A stretch of DNA of 17,674 bases from Actinomycetes bacterium (GTDB lineage: Bacteria; Actinomycetota; Acidimicrobiia; Spongiisociales; UBA5794): NCBI GenBank assembly GCA_023336875.1, contig JAMBLH010000224.1, positions 1 through 17,674 of the forward strand. Direction: 5' to 3'. The notes under the pieces are model-generated. The model did no database searches. It saw only the letters and a program-made list of their open reading frames with translations, and was not told the DNA's origin. The first letter of the stretch is position 1, and each line of letters starts with the position of its first letter. A program made the position numbers and the translations under genes. Below are positions 9,549-17,123 of this stretch, piece after piece.

Positions 9549-10913
9549 TCAGCCCTCAGTTGAAGCACACGGGACCTTTCGGAGCAAGCTGTCGCCACCG
9601 ACGACGAGGTTGTGGCTCGTGCCCACAGAGAGATACCCACCATCTCGCGCCCATACGCGGATTGTGCCGGCGATCGACTTGTCCGTCATGTGGTCGACGG
9701 CCACCTCGGCAAGGTGCCACCCATGGTCGGTCGACAGGTCAGGGAACCGTCCCGAGAAGTCAAGTGTCGGTGTGACAACGATCTCATCGGTGCCCAACAG
9801 ACCGAGTCGATACATCGCAGACGGCCAGATAAGGGCGTCGATCGGCATCAGGATTGCGGCTGCACGCAGATAGACGCTGTCGGTTCCGAGGGTGACGTTC
9901 GGGCTCCATGCCCTCAGAAGATCGGTGCTCCCGTTCACTAGATCTGGTACGTCCCAACGTTCCAGTGGGCGCCAGCTGCGGACCGAGGCACCCATGAGCC
10001 GACCGGTAGGCGCAAACAACTCCTCCACTGGAACACAGGCAGACAAGGGCAGAACGTCAGGCATCGGCGGAGCACTGATGAGCGTGCGGGGCTCGGCGAT
10101 CGTGGCAACCGAGGATCGTCCCATGATCTGGCCGTCCACGGAGAGGGACACAGCGTAGTCTGCTGAGCGGCTCGTGGCTCTCACCCTTATGGGTTCGACT
10201 TCGATCTCGGCCCCAAGGGGGACACCGTGAACGAACCTGTAGGTGAGCGACGACGGCAGCTGATCCGGGGCCATAGCTTCAATGGACCGCAGCACGACCG
10301 TCGAGAGGAACGCACCGAACATATCGCCGGTCGGATTCGCCCAATCCTCCGATGTTCCAACGTGGAACCTCTCACCCTCCCCAGTGACGTCTGTGGCGGT
10401 CTCGATACCGTCCATCCAGCGTTGATGTGCAACGTCATAGGGGCCGCTGACCCGACTGATCTGTTGATCTGCAACACTTCCGAGGGAGTCGGCATAGGGC
10501 CCATTTGCATCAGCGAGACCTGGAGAGACGTCTGCCAGTGGCATCAGCACGAACCGGCGGTTCCGAATCTCGGCGTGGGGGATTGTGAGTCCTGGTTCGT
10601 CAATCGTCTCATCGCCATACGCGAGGATGTCGAGATCGAGGGTACGGGCCGCCCATCGCTCGCCACGAGTGCGCCCTGCGCCTCTCTCGATGTCAAGGAG
10701 GGCTCCGAGGAGATCGTGTGCCGACAGGTCGGTTTCCACTTTCACGACAGCGTTGAGATACGTGCCCTGTTCCGGACCGCCCAAAGGATCGGTTTCATAG
10801 ATTGGTGAACCCGCGACAACGATGCCGATTCGGCCGAGGGACAGGACAGCGGTTTCGAGATGGCTCAGCCGATCACCGAGATTCGAGCCAAGCGCGATGA
10901 ACGTGTCTGGCAT
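9549..10913 (-). CDS. folK: Fusion: 6-hydroxymethyl-dihydropterin pyrophosphokinase (FolK) + TesB-like double-hotdog domain
   Basis: One uninterrupted frame of 454 residues. Residues 1 to about 160 are a complete HPPK: IALGSNLGDR (6-15), SPIYETDPLG, the signature RWAARTLDLDIL (86-97) and IPHAEIRNRRFVLMPLADV. This domain transfers pyrophosphate from ATP to 6-hydroxymethyl-7,8-dihydropterin for folate synthesis. Ordinary FolK ends there. Residues about 180-445 instead resemble two hotdog folds of the acyl-CoA thioesterase type (4HBT_3/TesB-like): FHVGTSEDWANPTGDMFGAFLS near 183-204, an EVEPIRVRATSRSADYAVSL strand pair near 239, then TPTLDFSGRF near 381 and GYLSVGTSHNLVV near 426-438. In TesB-type enzymes the last motif usually ends in a catalytic Gln; here His-Asn stands at that place, so thioesterase activity is uncertain. 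Gap to the upstream gene is 2 bp, and 50 bp follow before the DUF2520 gene. Confidence 0.88.
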   Translation of the reverse strand: MPDTFIALGSNLGDRLSHLETAVLSLGRIGIVVAGSPIYETDPLGGPEQGTYLNAVVKVETDLSAHDLLGALLDIERGAGRTRGERWAARTLDLDILAYGDETIDEPGLTIPHAEIRNRRFVLMPLADVSPGLADANGPYADSLGSVADQQISRVSGPYDVAHQRWMDGIETATDVTGEGERFHVGTSEDWANPTGDMFGAFLSTVVLRSIEAMAPDQLPSSLTYRFVHGVPLGAEIEVEPIRVRATSRSADYAVSLSVDGQIMGRSSVATIAEPRTLISAPPMPDVLPLSACVPVEELFAPTGRLMGASVRSWRPLERWDVPDLVNGSTDLLRAWSPNVTLGTDSVYLRAAAILMPIDALIWPSAMYRLGLLGTDEIVVTPTLDFSGRFPDLSTDHGWHLAEVAVDHMTDKSIAGTIRVWARDGGYLSVGTSHNLVVGGDSLLRKVPCASTEG

Positions 10914-10915
10914 AC

Positions 10916-11398
10916 CTACTGCTGTGGGATGAGCCGACGCCCCTCCGGACCCATCGCCCGGCCGAGGATGCGCTGGATGACGTCGGTCGCCACGATTGGA
11001 TCATCGAGCATTTCGGAGTAGATGAGATATCCAGCCAGCAGTCCGCCGAGAGTGTCATCAATGGTGTCGCGATGCACAAGGACGACAGCATCCGCAGGCT
11101 CAAGCGCCTCGGCAAGCACCGCGAACACCGATTCAACATCTTCAGGTTCGAGCTCGTCAGGAAGCTCATACGAGACGAATGAGAGACCCGCCCCGCTGTA
11201 GGCGAAGGAGTTCTGATTGGACCCGAGCAAACTCATGACTGCGTTCACGCCGTGGTCCTTCAGCCAGATGATCTCCTCCTCGCGCCGGACGCGGCGATGC
11301 TGAAAGCCATACCCACCGACACGTTCGGACACAGCGAGTCGATCCTTGATCACCCACCGGAATCCTCTTGGTTCAAGACCTGTTTGTTTCTTTGCCAT
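10916..11398 (-). CDS. Dual-specificity/tyrosine-phosphatase-fold protein with degenerate active site (pseudophosphatase)
   Basis: A 160-residue protein with the layout of small DSPs: GFRWVIKDRLAVSERV (12-27), IIWLKDHGVNAVMSLL (43-58), a general-acid loop YELPDELEP with Pro80-Asp81, and a helix-flanked phosphate-loop region VLVHRDTIDDTLGGLLAGYL (106-125). Alignment by eye to the canonical HCxxGxxR loop gives Arg110 for the nucleophilic Cys, Ile113 for Gly and Thr116 for the phosphate-binding Arg. Phosphate-ester hydrolysis by the usual mechanism is therefore not expected. The frame is otherwise intact. The ATG lies 26 bp inside the end of folP and the stop is 2 bp from folK, so it is translated with the folate genes. 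It occupies the folP-folK position where M. tuberculosis has folB. Function is unknown: it could bind a phosphorylated ligand, act as scaffold, or be a new enzyme. The fold assignment itself rests on motif reading only. Confidence 0.7.
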   Translation of the reverse strand: MAKKQTGLEPRGFRWVIKDRLAVSERVGGYGFQHRRVRREEEIIWLKDHGVNAVMSLLGSNQNSFAYSGAGLSFVSYELPDELEPEDVESVFAVLAEALEPADAVVLVHRDTIDDTLGGLLAGYLIYSEMLDDPIVATDVIQRILGRAMGPEGRRLIPQQ

Positions 11399-12245
11399 CG
11401 TCTTTCGGCACCATAGCGTTGGCTGTATACGCTACATCAACCGCGAGGGGGACATTGTGAACACGGAGGATCCTGACGCCAGAGGCAACTGCCAGGGCAA
11501 TGGTCGCGGCCGTTGCCCCATCGCGCTCGCTTGGCAGGGTTGTACCGCGGACAGATTCAAGGATGTTGCCGAGAAACCCCTTGCGACTGGTGCCAAGGAC
11601 TACAGGAAAGCCTGTATCGACAAACGCCTCGAGATTGGACATAAGCTCGATGTTGTGTTCGACGGTCTTGCCGAAACCGATGCCGGGATCAATCGCTATC
11701 GACTCCGCTGATACTCCTGCTTCAATTGCGGCGTTCGCACCGTCGATCAGATACTCCGTGACCTCCCTCACGACGTCGTCGTATCGAGGATCACGTTGCA
11801 TCGTTCGAGGAGTTCCCTCCATGTGCATCACGACCACCCCAACTCCCGCGTCGGCACAGAGCTCGCGCATTCTCGGAGTCTCAAGACCGGTCACGTCGTT
11901 GATCGCGACAGCTCCGGCCTCAACCACAGCAGTCACGACCTCAGGCTTGGACGTGTCAACGGACACCAGGATGCCTTGTGATGCCAACTGATCCACCACA
12001 TCCACCACACGGTCGAGCTCTTCGTCGAGGGATACGAGCGATGCGCCCGGTCGGGTGGACTCGCCGCCAACATCGATGATCGTCGCTCCCGATGCAACCA
12101 TGTCCAGCGCAGCAGACACAGCTTCCTCAACGCCCGAATATCTTCCGCCATCGGCGAACGAATCTGGTGTCGTATTGAGAATGCCCATCACGATTGGACC
12201 CTCAAGCGGGACCGATCGGCCCCTGAGTTTCCATACGCCGGCCAC
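11373..12245 (-). CDS. folP: Dihydropteroate synthase
   Basis: Condenses p-aminobenzoate with 6-hydroxymethyl-dihydropterin pyrophosphate, the product of FolK, and is the sulfonamide target. All family motifs are present: VMGILNTTPDSF, IDVGGESTRPG, VSVDTSK, AINDVTG, DPGIGFGKT, LGTSRKGF and RVHNV. I placed the start at GTG 12243-12245, giving MAGVWKLRGRSVPLEG and 290 residues, normal for DHPS. AGGGA stands 10 nt upstream and the ftsH stop is 13 bp away. An ATG at 12315-12317 is also open and would add 24 residues while overlapping ftsH by 59 bp. I consider it less likely because the extra residues have no counterpart in the family. Its 3' end overlaps the next gene by 26 bp. The usual actinobacterial neighbour folE is missing between ftsH and this gene. 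Confidence 0.95.
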   Translation of the reverse strand: MAGVWKLRGRSVPLEGPIVMGILNTTPDSFADGGRYSGVEEAVSAALDMVASGATIIDVGGESTRPGASLVSLDEELDRVVDVVDQLASQGILVSVDTSKPEVVTAVVEAGAVAINDVTGLETPRMRELCADAGVGVVVMHMEGTPRTMQRDPRYDDVVREVTEYLIDGANAAIEAGVSAESIAIDPGIGFGKTVEHNIELMSNLEAFVDTGFPVVLGTSRKGFLGNILESVRGTTLPSERDGATAATIALAVASGVRILRVHNVPLAVDVAYTANAMVPKDDGKETNRS

Positions 12246-12258
12246 GACGATCTGTTCC

Positions 12259-14169
12259 CTAGAGACCCTGGTTGGTATCCGCGCGGGCGGCAACGACACC
12301 TTGAACGGACCGCACACCTTCGGGAGCTTTCAGACGGATACTTCCCGGGACGTGTTCCCACTTAGGAACATCGCTCAGAATCTCAGTCACGGCCGCGGCG
12401 TCAAGGGATTCCTTTTCGATCAGAGCGTCCGCGATCCGGTGAAGGGCATCCTCATGTGTCGTCAGGATCATCAGAGCCTCGTCATGGGCCTGGTGGATCA
12501 GGAACCTGATCTCCTCATCGACGGCAGCAGCGACCTCGTTCGAGAGGTCCTGTCGACTTGAGTAGTCACGGCCAAGGAACACCTCGCCCTCTGGCTTGCC
12601 GTATTGAAGCGGACCGAGTTTGTCGCTCATGCCGTACTCCATGACCATCTTGCGAGCAATCCCTGTTGCCTTCTCAATGTCGTTTGCGGCACCTGTGGTG
12701 GGGTCAACGAAGATCAGCTCCTCTGCGGTGCGGCCTCCAAGGAGCATTGCGAGCTGATCGATCATCTCTGACCGGCGTACGTAGTACTTGTCCTCGAGCG
12801 GAAGGGCAAGCGTGTAGCCGCCAGCGCGTCCTCGGGGAATGATCGTGACCTTGTGGATCGGGTCGGCGTTGGGCAGCGCGTAGCCGACGAGTGCGTGGCC
12901 GCCTTCGTGATAGGCCGTGATCTTTTTCTCCGCGTCGGACATGATTCTGCTCTTGCGCTCGGGCCCGGCGATCACACGCTCGATCGCTTCCTCCAAATTG
13001 GCCAACGAGACCTCGTCCTCGCCGGTGCGAGCCGCGAGAATCGCTGCCTCGTTGATGAGATTGGCAAGGTCTGCGCCGGTAAAGCCGGGGGTTTGTCTTG
13101 CGAGAACGGAGAGATCGATGCCATCAGCGAGAGGCTTGCCCTTTGCATGTACCTCGAGGATCGCCTCCCTACCCTTGAGATCCGGGCGGTCGACGACAAC
13201 CTGGCGATCGAATCTGCCTGGACGCAGAAGAGCTGGGTCGAGGATGTCAGGGCGGTTCGTTGAAGCAATCACGATGACACCGACGTTCGGGTCGAATCCG
13301 TCAAGCTCGACAAGCAACTGGTTGAGTGTTTGTTCGCGCTCGTCGTGGCCACCACCGAGACCTGCGCCACGGTGTCGGCCCACCGCATCTATCTCATCAA
13401 TGAACACGATCGATGGCGCGTTCTGTTTCGCCTGGTCGAAAAGATCCCTCACACGAGATGCCCCAACGCCGACGAACATCTCCACAAAGTCCGAACCCGA
13501 GATCGAGAAGAACGGTACGTTGGCCTCCCCCGCAACGGCTCGTGCAAGAAGGGTCTTCCCCGTTCCTGGAGGACCGTAGAGCAGGACGCCTTTCGGGATC
13601 TTGGCCCCCATGGCTCGAAACTTCTGTGGATGGGCGAGGAACTCCTTGATCTCCTCGAGCTCCTCCACAGCCTCATCTGCGCCTGCAACGTCGCTGAAGA
13701 CCACCGTCGGCGTGTCCTTTGTCACCATCTTCGCCTTCGATTTACCGAACTGCATGACTTTGTTACCGCCGCCCTGCATTTGCATGATGACGAAGAAGAA
13801 CAAACCGAAAATCAGCAGGTACGGGATGAACGTGAGCAGATAGTCGAAGATCGTGGGGTTCTCAGCATCGACTCTGAACTCGACGTTTGCGGCCAGTAGA
13901 TCATCGGTCACCGTGGCTGCGTACTCGGTGGGATATCTGACGATGAATTCGGTTGAGGCACCATCGATCGTCGCGGTCCCTGAGAGTTCACTCGACTTGT
14001 CCTTCATCAGGACCTCGCTGGTGACATTCCCGGATTCGAGTGTCGCTGAGAACTCGTCGAGCGTGAGTTCGGTCGGTTTCGTGGCCTGATTGAACACCAT
14101 TTGAAACGCGATCACCACGAGGAAGATGACAGCGAGGTACACGAGAATGGTTCTCGCGGTGCGGTTCAC
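12259..14169 (-). CDS. ftsH: ATP-dependent zinc metalloprotease FtsH
   Basis: Membrane-anchored AAA+ protease that degrades unneeded or damaged membrane and short-lived cytosolic proteins. 636 residues. Two transmembrane helices at about 8-27 and 108-129 flank an external domain, so both ends are cytoplasmic. The AAA module shows Walker A GPPGTGKT (199-206), Walker B IVFIDEIDA (254-262), the pore motif FVGVG and the second region of homology TNRPDILDPALLRPGRFDR. The protease domain carries the zinc site HEGGH (421-425) and the third ligand Asp497 in TTGAANDIEKAT. HEGGH instead of HEAGH still satisfies HEXXH and is common in actinobacteria. The start is GTG with AGGAG 4 nt upstream. It follows hpt after 103 bp, the longest gap in the minus-strand run, which may hold its own promoter. 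Confidence 0.97.
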   Translation of the reverse strand: MNRTARTILVYLAVIFLVVIAFQMVFNQATKPTELTLDEFSATLESGNVTSEVLMKDKSSELSGTATIDGASTEFIVRYPTEYAATVTDDLLAANVEFRVDAENPTIFDYLLTFIPYLLIFGLFFFVIMQMQGGGNKVMQFGKSKAKMVTKDTPTVVFSDVAGADEAVEELEEIKEFLAHPQKFRAMGAKIPKGVLLYGPPGTGKTLLARAVAGEANVPFFSISGSDFVEMFVGVGASRVRDLFDQAKQNAPSIVFIDEIDAVGRHRGAGLGGGHDEREQTLNQLLVELDGFDPNVGVIVIASTNRPDILDPALLRPGRFDRQVVVDRPDLKGREAILEVHAKGKPLADGIDLSVLARQTPGFTGADLANLINEAAILAARTGEDEVSLANLEEAIERVIAGPERKSRIMSDAEKKITAYHEGGHALVGYALPNADPIHKVTIIPRGRAGGYTLALPLEDKYYVRRSEMIDQLAMLLGGRTAEELIFVDPTTGAANDIEKATGIARKMVMEYGMSDKLGPLQYGKPEGEVFLGRDYSSRQDLSNEVAAAVDEEIRFLIHQAHDEALMILTTHEDALHRIADALIEKESLDAAAVTEILSDVPKWEHVPGSIRLKAPEGVRSVQGVVAARADTNQGL

Positions 14170-14247
14170 GGTGCTCCTGTTCGTATCTGGGTGGGGGCCT
14201 GGATGCCTCTTATCTGAGGTCCATCGTCACATGGTACGCCGAACCTC

Positions 14248-14253
14248 TGTCAA
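14248..14253 (-). promoter_or_regulatory. Possible -35 box (TTGACA) for an ftsH promoter
   Basis: The 103-bp gap between hpt and ftsH contains a perfect TTGACA on the minus strand. The sequence 16-18 bp downstream (around GTGACG) is a poor -10, so the site may be fortuitous or may serve a different sigma factor. If real, it would allow heat- or stress-independent extra expression of ftsH and the folate genes apart from the tilS-hpt promoter. Confidence 0.25.
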
Positions 14254-14272
14254 AGTTATCGGCAGATGTCCA

Positions 14273-14797
14273 TCACTCCGAATCGTCCATCACTGCAACG
14301 TACGGAAGGTTTCGATACTTCCCGTCATAGTCAAGCCCGTAGCCAACGACGAACTTCGGCGGAATGTGGAATCCCTCGTACTTCACCTCGAGGGGTGGCC
14401 TGTCGATGCCGTCCTTTATCAGGAGTGCGGCCAGCGCAAGACTTTCTGGTTTTCTCACCTCGAGGTTCTTGAGCAGATACTGCAACGTGAGGCCTGTGTC
14501 GACGATGTCCTCGACGATGAGCACATGACGTCCGGCAATCTCCTGGTCGAGATCCTTGAGGATTCGAACGACGCCTGAACTCTTGGTGGCAGAACCATAC
14601 GAGGCCACCGCCATGAAGTCGAACTCCACCGGCAGGTCAATATGCCTCGAAAGATCAGCCATTACGACAAAGGCGCCCTTGAGGATTCCGATCAGCAACA
14701 GATCTTTACCCCTGTAGTCCCTTGTGATCGCCGCGCCCATCTCTGTGAGTTTCGCATCGATGTCTTCGGCCGTAATGAGGACTTCACCTATTTCCAC
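14273..14797 (-). CDS. hpt: Hypoxanthine phosphoribosyltransferase
   Basis: Salvages hypoxanthine, and usually guanine, to the nucleoside monophosphate using PRPP. 174 residues, normal length. The PRPP-binding signature VLIVEDIVDTGLTL (92-105) is exact, the PPi loop LLIGILKGAF is near 34-43, the flexible loop contains ASYGSATKSSG (65-75), and the purine-binding end has PKFVVGYGLDYDGKYRNLPYV. The start is GTG, giving MEIGEVLITAEDI, and lies 10 bp inside the end of tilS, so the two are translationally coupled. tilS-hpt-ftsH is a widespread bacterial arrangement, found also in Firmicutes. Confidence 0.96.
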   Translation of the reverse strand: MEIGEVLITAEDIDAKLTEMGAAITRDYRGKDLLLIGILKGAFVVMADLSRHIDLPVEFDFMAVASYGSATKSSGVVRILKDLDQEIAGRHVLIVEDIVDTGLTLQYLLKNLEVRKPESLALAALLIKDGIDRPPLEVKYEGFHIPPKFVVGYGLDYDGKYRNLPYVAVMDDSE

Positions 14798-16092
14798 GTG
14801 CCCACTTCCCGTTCAATTGTGACGACTGTCTTGTCTCTGGCGGGTCGTGCCCAAGCCGCCACCCTTGCGCCGATAACGGCTGCAATTCTGCCGTCAACCG
14901 TAGTCATGGGTGAAAACGGACGCATCCGTTCGGGTACGCCCGATGCCCGCAGTACCTCTTTGACGGGTGTTGCACCCTCATCGATCTCGATACGATCTCC
15001 CGGGTGGAAAGCACGAACACCCAGCGTGGCGCCGACGGACTGCTCGCTGAGCAGGGTGAACCGGCCTCCTGCGATCGCTGGTGGCGGCCTGCTTGTGACC
15101 CTTGTCGAGTACTCCACGCCCAGCCAGTCGAATGAGTCTCCGATCCGGACCTTCAATTCGGCTGGAATCGTCTGACCGTCAGGTCCGACAATGGACACGA
15201 ACGGCGGTTCCCTGACAACCTGGAACGCCCCGGAGATCGTCGTCGCATCGCCTCCACGGGCGACGGACAGGACCGCATCGATGTCAGATGCACTCCCCGG
15301 GTCTCCTCCAAATACTTCTCTCAGTGCCCGCCTCGCGACGCGCGACGCGATCGGATCGGAGAGAGCGACCATTGGAGCGAGAGGGATCGAGACTCCGCCC
15401 ACGATCGGCGTGATCGATGTCCTGGACGCGACAGCCTCAAGCTCATCATCGTCGGCAGCCAGCAGGGCGGAGGACCTCCGAATGAGATCTCTGGTCCGTG
15501 GACCACACTCAGCCTCGATGGCTGGCATGACAACGTGCCGAATCCGGGTGCGCATGAATCTCGGATCCGTATTCGCGGGATCATCGAAGAAGGGCAGGTC
15601 AAGGTCCACGGCGATCGAGCGAAGCGCCTCCCTCGAGATCCCCAGGAGAGGTCGACGCCACACACCGCGGCGGTAGGGGATTCCACTTAGGCCACCGGTT
15701 CCTGATCCCCTCATGAGACGCATGAGGACGGTCTCTGCCTGGTCGTCCGCCGTGTGAGCCGTGAACGCAACGGTCCCGGTATCGATTACGCCCTCGATCG
15801 CATCGTATCGTTCGGTGCGCGCACGAGCCTCGAGATTCCCTCCGTCGTGAACGAGGCGTTCGATGACAGTGCACTGAACGCCAACCCTGCTCGAAACGGC
15901 GAGCGCCGCTTCCTGGAGAGCATCAGACCCTTCAAGCCCGTGGTAAACGAATATTGAGCTCACGCGTTCCGGCCCAAGCGCTTCAACCGCCGCCCACACC
16001 AGTACGGCTGAGTCCGCTCCCCCGCCCAGAGCTATGATGCAGTCGTTGTCAGAAGCTGCCTTCCTGACGGCTTCGAGGACGGAGTCCTTCAC
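14788..16092 (-). CDS. tilS: tRNA(Ile)-lysidine synthase
   Basis: Modifies C34 of the CAU-anticodon tRNA-Ile to lysidine so that it reads AUA and is charged with isoleucine. I take GTG 16090-16092 as start because it overlaps the upstream stop as GTGA; this gives 434 residues. A TTG at 16111-16113 would add seven. The PP-loop ATPase motif is GGGADS (23-28), with Gly in the place of the usual first Ser of SGGxDS. Other family motifs are present: TAHTADDQAETVLMRL, GIPYRRGVWRRPLL, and TRIRHVVMP. The C-terminal TilS domain is clear (VRAFHPGDRIEID ... VKEVLRASGVPERMR). Neighbours are the metalloprotease upstream and hpt overlapping downstream, as in M. tuberculosis. Confidence 0.94.
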   Translation of the reverse strand: MKDSVLEAVRKAASDNDCIIALGGGADSAVLVWAAVEALGPERVSSIFVYHGLEGSDALQEAALAVSSRVGVQCTVIERLVHDGGNLEARARTERYDAIEGVIDTGTVAFTAHTADDQAETVLMRLMRGSGTGGLSGIPYRRGVWRRPLLGISREALRSIAVDLDLPFFDDPANTDPRFMRTRIRHVVMPAIEAECGPRTRDLIRRSSALLAADDDELEAVASRTSITPIVGGVSIPLAPMVALSDPIASRVARRALREVFGGDPGSASDIDAVLSVARGGDATTISGAFQVVREPPFVSIVGPDGQTIPAELKVRIGDSFDWLGVEYSTRVTSRPPPAIAGGRFTLLSEQSVGATLGVRAFHPGDRIEIDEGATPVKEVLRASGVPERMRPFSPMTTVDGRIAAVIGARVAAWARPARDKTVVTIEREVGTWK

Positions 16093-17123
16093 CCTGCCAT
16101 CCGGTCGAGCCAAAGCGACGCATCGTCAATCTCGGCGAGTGTTGGCAGAGCCTCGGGAGACTCCCAGGCCATCGAGAGCGCGTCCCATGACGCCTCCTTC
16201 TCCACCTGGGTGATGAACGCTGCTCCCGCGTCGTACTGCTTCATCTTCATCTCGATCCCGATGAGCTTCATGAAGGCTGCTGTCTTCGGGTCCTTGCGCC
16301 GTGCCTTGAGAACGTTGGACATACGCCCCACGTCGACGATCTCCCTTTCACCAAGTCGATCCATCACCACATGACCATGTCCCTCGAGAAGCGACATGAG
16401 CGCCTGGACATCATCGAGCACTTCGCGCTGGTCAGGCGAAGCAAGGAGGCCAACGAGTCCCGAGTCGCCAAGGCGGTCAACGCCAGACCCATCGGCGGAC
16501 CTGAGCTCGGTCGCGATCCGCGCCAGGCGCCCCTTCTCCGGTTCTGACGAATCCACAAGCCGTGCAACGAGCGAGAGGAAGTACTCCCTGAGCCAGGGAA
16601 CACCCGTGAATTGGGCACGGTGCGCACACTCGTGGAGCGCGACCCAGAATCGGAAGGATGAGGGCCGGAACTCGTGCTGACGCTCCATTGACATGATGTT
16701 GGCCCCGACGAAGAGGACGGTGTCACCCTTGTCGTCATCACCGGTTGGCAGCACCAGCTCATACTGACCGAGCACCCGCTTGGACATGAAGCCGAGCACC
16801 GCCCCAAGTTCGACGCCCATGATCTTTGCGGCGATCGACGAACCGACGCCATCTTTGTCGGCGAGTTTCTTCTCGAGGGGTGCAAGAAGGGCACCGAAGG
16901 ATTCAATGTTTGTGTCCACCCACTCCCCTCGTGAGATGACACCCACCACAGGCGCGCCTTTGAGCTCGAGGCCTGTTTCGGCGGACACCATCTCTGATGC
17001 TCTGGCCACAAGCCCAGGAGCCTGAAGCTCGAATCGGCGCTCGTGATACGTCCCCGCAAGCGGGTACTCCCCCGAGAACCTCCGCGCCACCTGCGCCGCC
17101 GTATCCCAATCAACCTTGCTCAT
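16089..17123 (-). CDS. Zinc-dependent metalloprotease-like protein (Zincin_2/DUF2342 family)
   Basis: A 344-residue actinobacterial family protein of unknown substrate, orthologous by position to M. tuberculosis Rv3626c next to tilS. Key signs are the zincin motif HECAH (164-168) within a helix, preceded by TVLFVGANIMSME, and a downstream MSLLEGHGHVVMD segment near 242-254 whose Glu could be the third zinc ligand. The N-terminal part (VDWDTAAQVARRF) is typical of the family. There is no signal peptide or transmembrane helix, so it should be cytosolic. A relative subfamily was named for co-occurrence with coenzyme F420 synthesis, but nothing here ties this protein to F420. It is the first gene of the long minus-strand run and overlaps tilS by 4 bp. 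Whether it has protease activity is unproven. Confidence 0.88.
   Translation of the reverse strand: MSKVDWDTAAQVARRFSGEYPLAGTYHERRFELQAPGLVARASEMVSAETGLELKGAPVVGVISRGEWVDTNIESFGALLAPLEKKLADKDGVGSSIAAKIMGVELGAVLGFMSKRVLGQYELVLPTGDDDKGDTVLFVGANIMSMERQHEFRPSSFRFWVALHECAHRAQFTGVPWLREYFLSLVARLVDSSEPEKGRLARIATELRSADGSGVDRLGDSGLVGLLASPDQREVLDDVQALMSLLEGHGHVVMDRLGEREIVDVGRMSNVLKARRKDPKTAAFMKLIGIEMKMKQYDAGAAFITQVEKEASWDALSMAWESPEALPTLAEIDDASLWLDRMAG

Noticed and set aside
10380..10470. Frameshift or gene boundary between FolK and the hotdog domain
   Set aside because: The frame is open throughout, with no stop and no obvious ribosome binding site plus start at the junction, so a true fusion is the simplest reading.
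12246..12317. ATG 12315 as the folP start
   Set aside because: It would overlap ftsH by 59 bp and add residues unlike any DHPS; the GTG at 12245 fits the family and spacing.
12895..12915. FtsH HEGGH as an active-site anomaly
   Set aside because: HEGGH still satisfies HEXXH and is common in actinobacterial FtsH.
12917..13579. Plus-strand open frame antisense to ftsH (220 codons)
   Set aside because: It mirrors the conserved AAA domain codons and has low-complexity Ser/Arg composition.
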